A DNA stretch of 64,000 nucleotides, taken from positions 1,612,001-1,676,000 of the forward strand of contig JAQJZZ010000004.1 of assembly GCA_030077755.1 (NCBI GenBank). The letters are read 5' to 3'. The DNA comes from Filosporella fistucella. Taxonomy: Eukaryota > Ascomycota > Leotiomycetes > Helotiales. Position numbers and translations under genes: made by a program. Positions 1-9,805 of this stretch are shown here, piece by piece (position 1 is the stretch's first letter; each line of letters starts with the position of its first letter). Below the pieces are notes generated by a model. That model was not told where the DNA came from, did not search any database, and saw only the letters and a program-made list of their open reading frames with translations.

Positions 1-275
1 AGGCAACCGAGGTGAGTTCGGAAGACGTAGGTGCTTAGGGAGGGTATTATAAAACGCATTCAGAGTGACATCTGTTTTAACAATAGTAACAGCTAAGGTT
101 TTAAAAGTCATTCCACTGTTAGGTGCGGATCTGATATTAATGTAAGTCCAAGCTTCCACAACACATGCTTTGAAACCCTCACAGTTGATCTAGAGACTCA
201 CTAGCGATGGCAAGATTCTCGCATGTATAATTTGAAGTGGATGCCATGTGAGTATGGGCTCCCAGCATGCTCTTA
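1..275. other. window edge, no gene seen
   Basis: AT-rich sequence with no open frame that looks coding. It lies downstream of the decayed regulator on the minus strand and may hold the rest of that pseudogene, but I cannot read it. Confidence 0.4.
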
Positions 276-1054
276 TTACTGTCGATGAATAGATTCCACG
301 GCTCGAATTCGACATCTTCGCTCGAAGTTGGTTTGGGGCAGGTGATGTCGCAGCCCCTCGTATTGCTTGGTCGACCGAGCCCTATGGCGAAAAGCCTTTT
401 GGTCCGATGTTAGCAAATTGGGAACCCATGATGTATTAGAGTTAAGGGCTTGGCACTTATCAGGAGTATAACATCCCCGCCAAGTAACTCTCCGGACCTC
501 AAATTCTCTGTGGGTTAGGATGTCCTCGGCCACCCAATTCGAACAGTCCAGATTTAGCCTAAGTTTGAAAGCCATCCGTGTAGCCATACCTATTCACCAT
601 CAGCTATCGTAATTTCTGCTGTTGAGCTCTACATGCCACTATACAGCCAGCCCTTAGCCTCGTTGTTTTCTGACATAGCACGACGTGACATAATTACCAT
701 AGCTTGGACGGTAGTAACAGTTGCCGCTTCGCTCTCTTGTAATAGCATCATATTCGCTTGTTCTACAAAATCATTGCCGGCTGTGGTCGGGTCGTTGGGA
801 TCTGCCCGAAGCTCGGTCCTGTCTGAATATCGACATGACAGCGCATATATCGCGTAAAGTAGGGGCTGAGAGCAGTACCTGCCTCTAGGCTCACTCAGTA
901 GGCTATCGAGGAAAGAAGCCTTATGTATCACATAAACCCATGGGTTCTGCCAGCGCCAATATAAATCAAGCAGATGCTGTTGAAGCTCCTCTGATACATT
1001 CACATATTGACTGACATTGACAGTCGCAACACGCCGTTTTTGCTCGAGTGACAA
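276..1054 (-). pseudogene. truncated fungal-specific transcription factor (NirA-type middle homology region)
   Basis: Two successive minus-strand open segments (1054-629 and 587-276) read as the conserved middle domain of Zn2Cys6 regulators. Typical strings are YWRWQNPWVYVIHK, YAIYALSCRYSD, QESEAATVTTVQA and GWLYS, followed by TRMAFKL, LNLDCSNWVAE and RRVTWRGCYTPDK. A roughly 50-nt intron could join the segments, but the frame reads through only with a weak donor (gtggca). No zinc cluster lies upstream: the sequence loses similarity before 1054 and the next relic begins at 1311. Several family-invariant residues look altered (for example W to R in the TWWGCY motif), and coding quality fades after about position 480. 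I infer a 5'-truncated, decaying gene. A functional short protein is unlikely, but a badly placed exon structure could exaggerate the damage. Confidence 0.6.
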
Positions 1055-1310
1055 GACCTCCTGCGTGTTCTCACTTGTTCTTTCATACAGTAAGTGAAAA
1101 TTACTCTAGGAGCCAAAGAATCTTAGTTGTCCACCTGCGTCAATGTGTAATCTGCCAGCCAGATGTATGAAGCAAAAAAGACAAATCAGACAATCACTAA
1201 GGCCTCAACAAACAAATTTATCTGCAATTTAAAACCAATTTATGTGCGAGAACAAAATTCCATACACAATGATGTCCCATAAATCGTGTTGATTATGAAA
1301 TTACTTGTCA

Positions 1311-2269
1311 TTAATCTTCTTCAGCAAAAGAAATCTGTTGTAACAGTGTATGATTGACTCTCAGACTCAATAATTCTGGTCTGGAGTAATGCCCAACGAC
1401 ATCTAGACCTTGCTGAATCCGCCGCTTGGAAACTCATGTGCGGATCCCCAACCCTTAACCCCATTCTTGTCGGCCTTTTTCCCTGTCATGATCTGGGACG
1501 AGAGAATGACAAACGTGGCTCCTTCGATGGACATGTCGTGCGACAACAACTGGCAATTCTCTGCTGTGATGTGTCCTGGCCAGTTCAAGCCTTCACGTTT
1601 GCTCCAAATCAATGGCCAGCTCGAAACATGAATCTCATCATCCTAGGAATACTCGTAATATCTCAGCAGTGTCTGGGTGTGCTCCCAGTAATTCAATCCT
1701 CCCACTCGGCCAAACTTCGTTGGAACGACAGTCTTGAGAGATTCCCCTTGTCCATCCCCCCAATACGCACGTTCAACGTGTATTGGCTTGACTTTGCAGC
1801 GGTGGTGAACAATTACCCCGTTCTCGTCGATGAAAGACTATCCATAATTAGATATAACTCTGGGCAATTAGAAACAGTCCTCACCTGAGCAATGTAAAGA
1901 GTGCCTCTGTAACGCTCACTGTATCCAAGGACATAAAACATACCCGACTCTTTCACTGCAGCTCGGATCTAATCCATTTCCGAAGATTCTTTCTCCATTG
2001 AGTTATTGAAGTACTCGTCCATGAAATTCAAATTCTCATGAGGTGACTTAGACCAGATACTCCTACAATATAAGTCAGACAATCAACTTCCAGAAAAGGT
2101 GTCTAACACACCACGGGTAGCCAGGTATCCAGACTTCAGGGAGCCCAATGACATTGGTGCCCTCTTTAGCAGCTTCATTGATCATGGAAATTGTTTTTTC
2201 AACCCCTCCCTGGAGATCGTTCCAAACCGGGCCTGCTTGAACTGCAGCAACTATAACGATTTTGCTCAT
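1311..2269 (-). pseudogene. nitrilase pseudogene, RIP-like, catalytic Cys lost
   Basis: From the ATG at 2269 the minus strand encodes a fungal nitrilase N-terminus ([17 protein letters not shown], then [11 protein letters not shown] with the catalytic Glu). It continues after two plausible introns through [17 protein letters not shown] and [15 protein letters not shown] (catalytic Lys) to [34 protein letters not shown] and a final [14 protein letters not shown]. Damage is clear. There are in-frame TAG codons at 1969-1971 and 1643-1645. The catalytic cysteine of the GGLNCWEH motif is a TAC (Tyr) codon at 1688-1690. About 40-50 residues are missing between the SGGFSKV and GHYSRPE blocks, with a stop and frame change there. 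The stops fit CAG to TAG and the Cys change fits TGC to TAC; both are CpA to TpA on one or the other strand, the RIP signature. Activity is therefore very unlikely. Confidence 0.85.
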
Positions 2270-3281
2270 TCTCGCGAGATAGGGTACAAAGAACAAAGAC
2301 AGACTGCGCCCGAGATACTCGATGGTTCTGGAGGAGGGAGGGAATTCTACTGCAGATGTGCTGAGTGAAAACATATCGCGCTTCCTTGAGGCCAGCTTAT
2401 ATAGATCAGTAGAAGAGCAGTTGCGTACAGAGCCCCTTTTCGGTTTCGGATAATCAATACCCTATCTTATGCAGCGTAGGATGAAGGGTGGGATTGATAA
2501 TCTTGATCCACTAGCATTTCTACGCAGCGGGATCTGAGAGTCCACTATGAGCATTCCAGATAAGGATAGAGCAAGGTGGTTAAAAGCTCGGTCTCGATGG
2601 TTGCCAGACTGGAAAAACCGTAGAAATATATTTATTACTCCTGCAATCCTACATAAAAGTCTGTTCTAGTAAAAGAGAAAATGGAAGGATCTGCGAATCC
2701 CGTAGAGCAAGTTTGAAAGAATACTCAGAGATCAAGACGCGAGACCCGTGCGACGGCCGCGAGAGAAATTTCTACACAGACCGTAATGATCCGCAAATCT
2801 CAAAGCTATTGCACCAAGTAGCCTCACTCTTGTTAGACGTATGGACATTCTTTTGCTTTGTCAGGTTAGGCGGTCCTGAAAGTCCCCGTAATTTGCTTGC
2901 AAGGAAGAACAATAGTAAAAGTGATATAAATATCGGTGCAGAAGCATGGCCACTATTACGGGTGTGCAAACTCAAATATCCCTTGAAGTTGAGGCTATAA
3001 CCCCAGAAAAATCAGGTGCCTTAGGAAGGTGAAAAGCAGGGAGGGAGGTAAGGGATGGTGGAAGAGAAAGAGAAAATTGCTAAACTCGTAGGCGAGTTAC
3101 AGGCCTTAGTAGCCCCAAGCTGCCTGAAGCTGCCTGAAGCATCTGGAGGGGGAAATGGAGAGTATTCTAGCTTAAATTTACTATAGTGAAGCCAAAAGAA
3201 TATAACTCTTGCCCGGGAAGAAAAAATTCGATGAATGAGTTACCAGACTCGAATTTCGAGAATGCCAAAAAAAATCTTCTG
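2270..3281. other. intergenic, no gene seen
   Basis: No recognisable coding sequence. A perfect 10-bp tandem duplication (tgcctgaagc twice) sits near 3121-3140, in a purine-rich stretch. Short open frames at 2713-3000 on both strands overlap each other and resemble nothing I know. Confidence 0.4.
3267..3274 (-). terminator. Pol III oligo-T terminator of the tRNA
   Basis: Eight consecutive T residues on the minus strand, starting 8 nt after the tRNA discriminator base. This is the expected RNA polymerase III termination signal. Confidence 0.85.
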
Positions 3282-3402
3282 TGAAAGGAAGGGGATTCGA
3301 ACCCCTGCAGGTTTCCCTATGAGAAAGCCCACTGGTGTTTTCCACCAGAAAGAAACAAATAAGTTCTTGAGCCACACGCCATAACCACTCGGCCATCCTT
3401 CC
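3282..3402 (-). tRNA. tRNA-Leu(CAA) with 42-nt intron
   Basis: The minus strand folds as a type II tRNA. The acceptor stem GGAAGGA pairs with TCCTTTC (one G-U). The D arm is GCC/GGC. The anticodon stem TGTGG pairs with TCATA, and loop CTCAAG-C gives anticodon CAA. An 11-nt variable arm follows, then a perfect T arm (AGGGG TTCGAAT CCCCT). The 5' half is exactly 37 nt (3402-3366), so the intron (3365-3324) lies after position 37, the usual nuclear site. The intron holds a perfect hairpin CTGGTG-gaaaa-CACCAG. The 3' half is 3323-3282. A run of eight T residues downstream is the Pol III stop. All parts needed for function are present. Confidence 0.9.
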
Positions 3403-4305
3403 TTGGATACATCGAGGACTTATTAAAATTTATATAGCTATGTGCGCGTAGAAGTGGGGTAAGATCTCAACCCCGCCGAGGTAAACCCGATGCCGGGATG
3501 CTCGCAAGATGATTTGACACTCTTCCGCCTAAAACAGGTGAACCTGTTGCATGCATCAAGTAATTGAGTATATGACTTTAAAATGTACTCAAGCCAGTAG
3601 CGAAATAACGGAGAAAACCCAACAGGGATTGCTATTGAGATGCCGAGGAGGAGCTTATTCTCCTGGTCTCCTGTTCCTCTCGCATATATTTGTCGACGTG
3701 CTCGCCAGAACCCAGCCCTCCTTACGATTGTTAATTTAAGCATTCTTTGCTGATGTCGGATTCAGTTACATCCGCCTTGAAATAGTACCTTTCCAAAAAA
3801 AATATTGAGGTTTCTCTTCTACAATCCCTACTTCTCTCATTTCCTTTCTTGTGCTGATATCATTCACCCGCATTTCTATCGCTTCTTGATATGCGGATGC
3901 TCCATGGAAAATTTAATTCTCGGTTTCTGTGTAGAGAGAGAAAATTATACGCAGAGATTTTGATATAATTTCTTTCTTATGGCTGTGTCGTTTGTGGGCT
4001 TTGGCTTGCTTTAAGTGGTCGTGGCACGTTGGAAATACTCATCGCGAGCTGGTTTGAAGGCTTTCTGGGTCGATAAAAGTTGTTCTCGGTGCACATAAGC
4101 AGTCTCACATTTCTTTGGTACTAATCCTTTCGTTGCGCTTTTTAAACGTTCGGTATACATCGCCATCTTACTCTAAAACGTATCTGGTCCCTCCAAGAAG
4201 ATTAGATATATTTGTAGCAGCACATAAATAGCACATTTAAGGATTGGTTGATGTCACCGTATTAACTCTTCCGTTTACTTTATCAATTCCTTGAGGTGGC
4301 TTAGG
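3403..4305. other. AT-rich gene-free stretch
   Basis: No coding sequence recognised. Positions 4072-4119 resemble 16162-16210 at roughly 80 percent by eye, including the shared string aagcagtctcacat, so this may be a dispersed repeat fragment. Confidence 0.4.
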
Positions 4306-5373
4306 TTACGTTAACGCATTCAAAATTCTATTTGTTTTATTCTCATCTCCACTCGAAGTATGCGCAATAGTAGCTTCCTTTATTAGCGGGCTGGACTCCG
4401 GAGATCTGTCACTATATCCTTCACGGCTAGGCATAGTGCTTGGAGAATGGAGAGGGTTTATAGGGGCGTTGATTATCTCTTCATTTTTATTCTTATTTGT
4501 CGAATCTCTCATCATCATCATCATCATCTTCTTCTTCTTCTTCTTCTTCTTCTTCTTCTTCTTCTTCTGAATTTATTTTAACATCTGAATAAAAGATCGT
4601 ATTAGATTGAGCCTTCCTTAATAATATATGATAAATCTACCTTGTGCAAATGGCCCACCTAGCTTAGAGGAAGTCGCACCCTTCTCTATCTCTTGCTGCA
4701 TTTGGCGAGCTACCAAGCCCATGATCGTGGCGATAGTGTCTTGGGGGTTAATGTGGTACTCTTTTGTTGCTAAGCTTATAATTTCCGGCTTCTTGGAGCT
4801 CCAAAGCTTCTTGAGGAGCTTAAGATCAAGAGCATGCTTGACTTGCCATCTAACCTCCGGATACTTAATATAGAGGCATGTAGCGAACGTAGATATTATC
4901 GTAGATTGTAAGCTCTTTCGTAACCTTGAATCGCTGATCGTTATTAGTCCTCGTTTAACGCATTCCGAATGTAATTCTTGTTGTGTCTTGGTTATCTAGT
5001 TTACTACAATCTCCTTTGGTGGCATCTTGAAAACTCCGACTTATTAGAGACGGATAATTTGCTCTGGGAATTGGCATGGGAATAGGTGCTCTCTTTAATA
5101 ATCGTTTCGATGCTGGGAATAGTTAAGTGGAAAGATGATAGAGTTTTGTTCTCTATGCTTCCTGGTGCTAAGGCAGGCTTGATGGTCACGTTTGTCCCGT
5201 TTGGCTTGTGGAACTAAGTTCGGCAGGCGAACATGAACTTTAATGCCTTTGACTCGGGTTAAAGAATATTGGCAGTGGATAATGTTAGAACCCGGGCTTT
5301 CCTTTCTAGGTAGTCTCGCAGCGAAATCTGACCCCGAAAACGTTTCTGCAGGCTCCCCAAATACGTTCCTCAC
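4306..5373 (-). pseudogene. decayed unknown protein gene, minus strand
   Basis: A readable frame starts at an ATG at 5025 (MPPKEIVVN), meets TAG at 4997-4999, and then stays open to 4618. It encodes a hydrophilic, coding-like sequence with SDSRLRKSLQSTIISTFAT, KYPEVRWQVKHALDLKLLKK and QQEIEKGATSSKLGGPFAQ. The TAG fits CAG to TAG. Upstream, 5373-5095 and 5189-5004 are open in two different frames with coding-like composition (SIETIIKESTYSHANSQSKL). Downstream, 4527-4306 is open after a trinucleotide microsatellite. I do not recognise the family. The pattern suggests one gene, or a repeat-encoded protein, broken by stops and shifts. Confidence 0.45.
4510..4568. repeat. trinucleotide microsatellite (CAT)n(CTT)n
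   Basis: About six CAT units run directly into about twelve CTT/TTC units on the plus strand. On the minus strand this reads as a Lys/Met or Glu/Asp homopolymer, depending on frame, and separates two open segments of the decayed gene. Confidence 0.9.
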
Positions 5374-6946
5374 TTCTACAAGAATTTCGGTATAAATTTC
5401 CTCTCGGATGTATCATATAGACTACGTCGATTGACCCTGCAGGGGAGAGCCAAACCCTTTTCAGAGAACGTCAAGGCCGAGTAAGATCCGCCCTAACACC
5501 CGCCCACGTACTCATACACCCACATATACACTTAGAAGGTGCTACGGGCAGTTTGCTTATATCTGAAGGTGTTCCATGGTCTTTTACAGGAGCTGAGAGC
5601 GAATTAATGGCTTGGCAATTGTTATAGTTTGTCTTTTACATTAATGACCAAGGATAAATAACGAAGAATTAAAAATTAGGTCTGTGGTAAGAATTGTGTA
5701 TATAGTGCAAGTAGTTTGAATTATTCCATGATATAAGTATAGGATATTATGATGGCTCGTGAAGAAGCTTAAGCTTTCTTATGCTCGCATAGCGTAGCTA
5801 TGGCACTGAACTTACTAATGGTAGAGAGGTATAGAGCACTGGTTTACAACCGTAACACGGACACGAGCTGCTCGTTAAGCAGAAAGAGTAGTTAGTACTT
5901 CAAAGTCCACTTTAATCCTATGAGCACAAGTTGGAATCTTAGATCATTATTTTTTAGACCCTTGACTAGATGTTTAAACGTTTCTGGATCCCTTTTCTGA
6001 TATATTGGTTACCGAGAGCCTCTTGAATCAGGGCCAACGTTTAGTTATTAGCACTTACCAGAAATTGACGGCCAAATAATAAAAGCCAGGAGGCGGGCGA
6101 GGAAAGAGACAGGTCTATGCATGAATAGCCCCTCCCCCGCCTCCCTTCCTATGGACGTAAAGTAGCCTTCTTTACTTCCTGTGGAACTTTCCGTAATCCT
6201 GGGTTAGGAAATAGGTCATTTCGGTGGGGGATAAAGATTCTGCGCCTCTATAGTCTCATGATAGAGGAGGAGAGTAGTCGGCTATGAGATAGAAAATCTT
6301 TCTATGGCAAACGAGAACACGGTGTGTGTTTTAGACTACGGATATCTAACGATTTAGCGTCGGGTAGGTGCTCATGTGGGAGACCTTGATCTCCATAGCT
6401 TTTGCGATCATGATTTTGGCGGTCACTGTTAAGTCGCCACGAAGAATAGGAAAAAGCAAACACCTAATCTCATGGCCTTTCTTTACTTTTCTGCCTAGCA
6501 TCTCATGCGTATCGATTCGACGTCGGCGCCACATTGAGTTCTCTTAAATCTCAAATCTCGATTATGTAATATATTAATAGCATTGAAGATATAGTAGGTC
6601 AAGAACTTGATTCTATAGGTGACCTTTATATTAACATTTACTAGAAAATCACAGGTCGCCCCATATAAAATTGACTTCAACATTGCGACTCAAATGGACT
6701 GATTAGTAAGATAAAGTATTATTGAACCTGCTATTGGAAGATTAAATATGGAATGACTTGTTCCATGTCCACCTTGTTAAGAAAATTCCTTTTCTAGCAC
6801 GCGTCGCATGCACCTTTATCTTTATAAATTAATATATATAAGACCCGTTGTGGGACGTTCTTGGCTGTGGTGAGCTTCGAAATGATGAATTTGAATCCGT
6901 TAGAGACAGTTTTAATTTAATGTTATTCTAGAGACTTTGGGGCGTA
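5374..6946. other. AT-rich gene-free stretch
   Basis: Only short open frames are present (for example 6346-6534 minus), with no recognisable protein. AT content is high and coding signal absent. Old RIP-degraded repeats are possible but I see no diagnostic motif. Confidence 0.4.
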
Positions 6947-7877
6947 ATGGAGACAATTGTCACTAATGAGGCAAATGAGTCGGCTACACCAATGATATGC
7001 CAATAGATCCCCAATGAGTCCATACCTGATATGCGTAAGCCATTAAACCCTCCTGCGCTACAGGATGCAGAACAGCTTAGGGATAACAAGAGCCAGCTGA
7101 CCCACGTTGGAGTTGACTCCGAAGGCCAAAAAGACGGCATGGTCAAGACACTTGCGGATAGTCTGAAGAATCTCTTAACGCACGAGAGTTTCATACGCAA
7201 AGAATCTGGCCAGAACTTTTAGTCGAAGACCGCCTAGCAAATGAAAAAAGCTTTAGCTGAGCTCTTTTTAGTTAGAACTACATTTGCGGGTGAAGATGGT
7301 GAGAATAGACCAGGAAGAGCTCCTAGCTCATCACGGTATACCTCTCTCGCATACGGAAACCTTTATCTATTGCCGCTAACCACTGGTAAATCTTTACCCA
7401 ATATGGTGAGAATCTCTAGGCCTTTTGTAGAACCTCTTAATAGTCGGCGTGCTGCCCATGATATAGACGGGGTCCAGTGGGATGGGCTTGGCCCGTCGCA
7501 GTGCTTCCAGAACCAAGCACCGACATCTGCCAACCCATCTCTTTATACACTAACCTCGCGAACCCTTAGGCTAGAACGCTGTAGTGAGATTGCGAAAACA
7601 TTCCATGATTTCAGTAATTCTATTCGCGAAAGTATTATAAGACGAGGTGGTACGTTCTTATCTCATCCTAATTACTAGTCGCCTTTGCTAAACGTGTTCT
7701 AAGCTCCGATATCGACTCTAAATTTGGGGACTAGCAATGATGCTATAAGGTATACTAGCGATGAGCAAAGTGAAAGGGGAGAATATGCTCAAGCACAAAA
7801 TCTTTGAAATTGACAAATCCGAAGCTGAGAGGGAAAAAGAGATCGTTGACCTTAAGAAGGATTTATGTTTGGAATAA
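6947..7877 (+). pseudogene. decayed unknown coding region with serial stops
   Basis: One frame from the ATG at 6947 reads as a plausible hydrophilic protein, broken only by TAG codons at 7004-7006, 7220-7222, 7235-7237 and 7676-7678 and a TAA soon after. Coding-like blocks include SQLTHVGVDSEGQKDGMVK, LADSLKNLLTHESFIRKES and SEIAKTFHDFSNSIRESII. After a frame change, 7761-7877 gives a charged coiled-coil-like tail (KIFEIDKSEAEREKEIVDL) and a stop. All stops are of the kind made from CAG or CAA by C to T. I do not recognise the family. It could be a repeat-encoded protein or a lineage-specific gene inactivated by RIP. Confidence 0.45.
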
Positions 7878-9682
7878 ATAGGCACTATTATTATTGCTTT
7901 CTTGTTGTATCTTAGATGAGTAGAATGAATTTTGATATCGTCCTAGAGGAAGTAGACGCCCAGGCAGTGCTTGACATACCGGGGCAAGAGTTATTACAGA
8001 AAGTGATACTTGTGAGAGATACTCCGGGATTCTTGTGCGAATAGATCATTACATGAAATCTTCACGTGATTTCCTAGTGGAACATAAAGTATATCCCTTC
8101 CTGCTTGGAAATATTCCCACAATTTCTTGTTAAATTGAATGGATAATAGTGGATCTGAGTAGCGATGAATGCAGATAGCAGAGAGGGGTGGGGAGGGTGA
8201 TTTTACTATGTCTCGCATCGATGCAGGTTACACTCACATAGCGAGATGCTATATATTATCATGGAGATTTCATTCCTGACTAAAATTCATTGTCCTAATA
8301 ATGAATATTTATTACTGAAAGAGGATCAGGGATTGTTGTTTCTTAGATAGCTTTTGGAAGAATAGGTCATGTTTATAACTGCATTATACACTTAGAATTG
8401 TGGTCCGAACGCCACTCAGTCGGGACCTTCTTCCGTTTGCGCATCTCCTCCCAATTTACAATAAATATAAAAGTGAGATAATCACTGAAACTAGCATTGA
8501 AAACAAAACCATCTAGGGAATAGTAGGCTGTTTCAGGGAATAGGTTCGGGCCCTCGGTGATTAGAATATGTGGATTTATCTTATGTCCTATATCCTTAAT
8601 CGATATTGGCCATTACACGATTCCACCTCCACATAGATCCTTACGCCAGGCAAGCGCGCAGTGGCGAATCCCAAGTCACACAAATATCAATTGCTCGGCG
8701 AACAATGGCAGGAAACAACATCGGGGCGAAAGGATCTTTGGTTTAAGATTTCGTCAGGCGATGGGCATGATATAAACCAGGGTGGAAAGGAACCAGAGCC
8801 TGATGTTTTGGCCCTTGCTTCGCATCAACCTCACCCGTCCTCACTCTCCCCCATAGGCGCTGTTCACCACCTCACCACTGCTCTCCTACCCATAGAGTCT
8901 TAACCTTAGTAGCATCTCATAGAATGCCGAGGATATGTTCTATCCTAGCAGTGTTCTCGTCAAAAGTGTCAGCTCCTGACGAGAAGGATCAAGGTATTTA
9001 GAACCAGTCCCCGGCGCCCAAAACTAAGCCCCAGTGTCAGGATAGGTCAATAGCGTACCCCCCTTATGCCTAACTCTCAATGCAATCCGGAAAAAATGAG
9101 TGGTATTCTGCCTTGCGAGCCATGGCAATTCGGTCGTTGCTGCAGCTTTCCTCTCTTAAAGTCATCTCGCCCGGCTCTTATTGACCTTTAACCGCAACAG
9201 TCGGTTGAATAGTAAAATTGAGAACTAGATTCATGGTTGGCGTGTTTAGCATCTTTGCGCCAGACTTCGTAGGCGCTCGGCTGATGTCGACGTGGCTGAA
9301 ACGCTGCAGCTCTCGCTCTTCAGCCTCACTCCAGCTGAAAATTCGAACTCAAAATCAAAGCTTCTTGAAGGTGCAATTTTGCCTTGAACACTTCTTATAG
9401 CTAGTGTCTACTAATTCCACTGCGACTCGCCAACTTGGTACTGTCGATTACCTAGTCTAGATAACTTGATCTTTGGTAGCTCAGCCAGGCTTGGAATCTT
9501 GGAACCTGTAACCACATTCCCAAATGTCCTCTGTCAGCAACGTCACTAGCAATCGCATTGGATTCGGAATAGTCGTAGCAACTATAACAATAATAGTATG
9601 GGAGCTTTCGAAAACACTAAGCTGCAAAGATACAGGGGATCCTGCAAGTACGATTGAGAGTGTATGTTTGCTATTCGCATAA
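7878..9682. other. gene-free stretch before the caspase-HET gene
   Basis: Short open frames only (8661-8903 plus, 9218-9400 plus); none is recognised. The last part probably holds the promoter, and perhaps an unseen first exon, of the downstream gene. Confidence 0.4.
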
Positions 9683-9805
9683 CCCATACCCAATGCTCTG
9701 AAGCTGACTCTACATAAGCCGCTGGACTATGAAAATGCTGCTGGAGGAACAGCCAATGGCCATCAACAGCATCATCTTATCCCCCGGCCGAAATATCAAG
9801 ACAGC

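Noticed and set aside
1436..1888. 150-codon plus-strand open frame
   Set aside because: It is antisense to the nitrilase pseudogene, whose conserved motifs lie on the other strand; the opening is a shadow.
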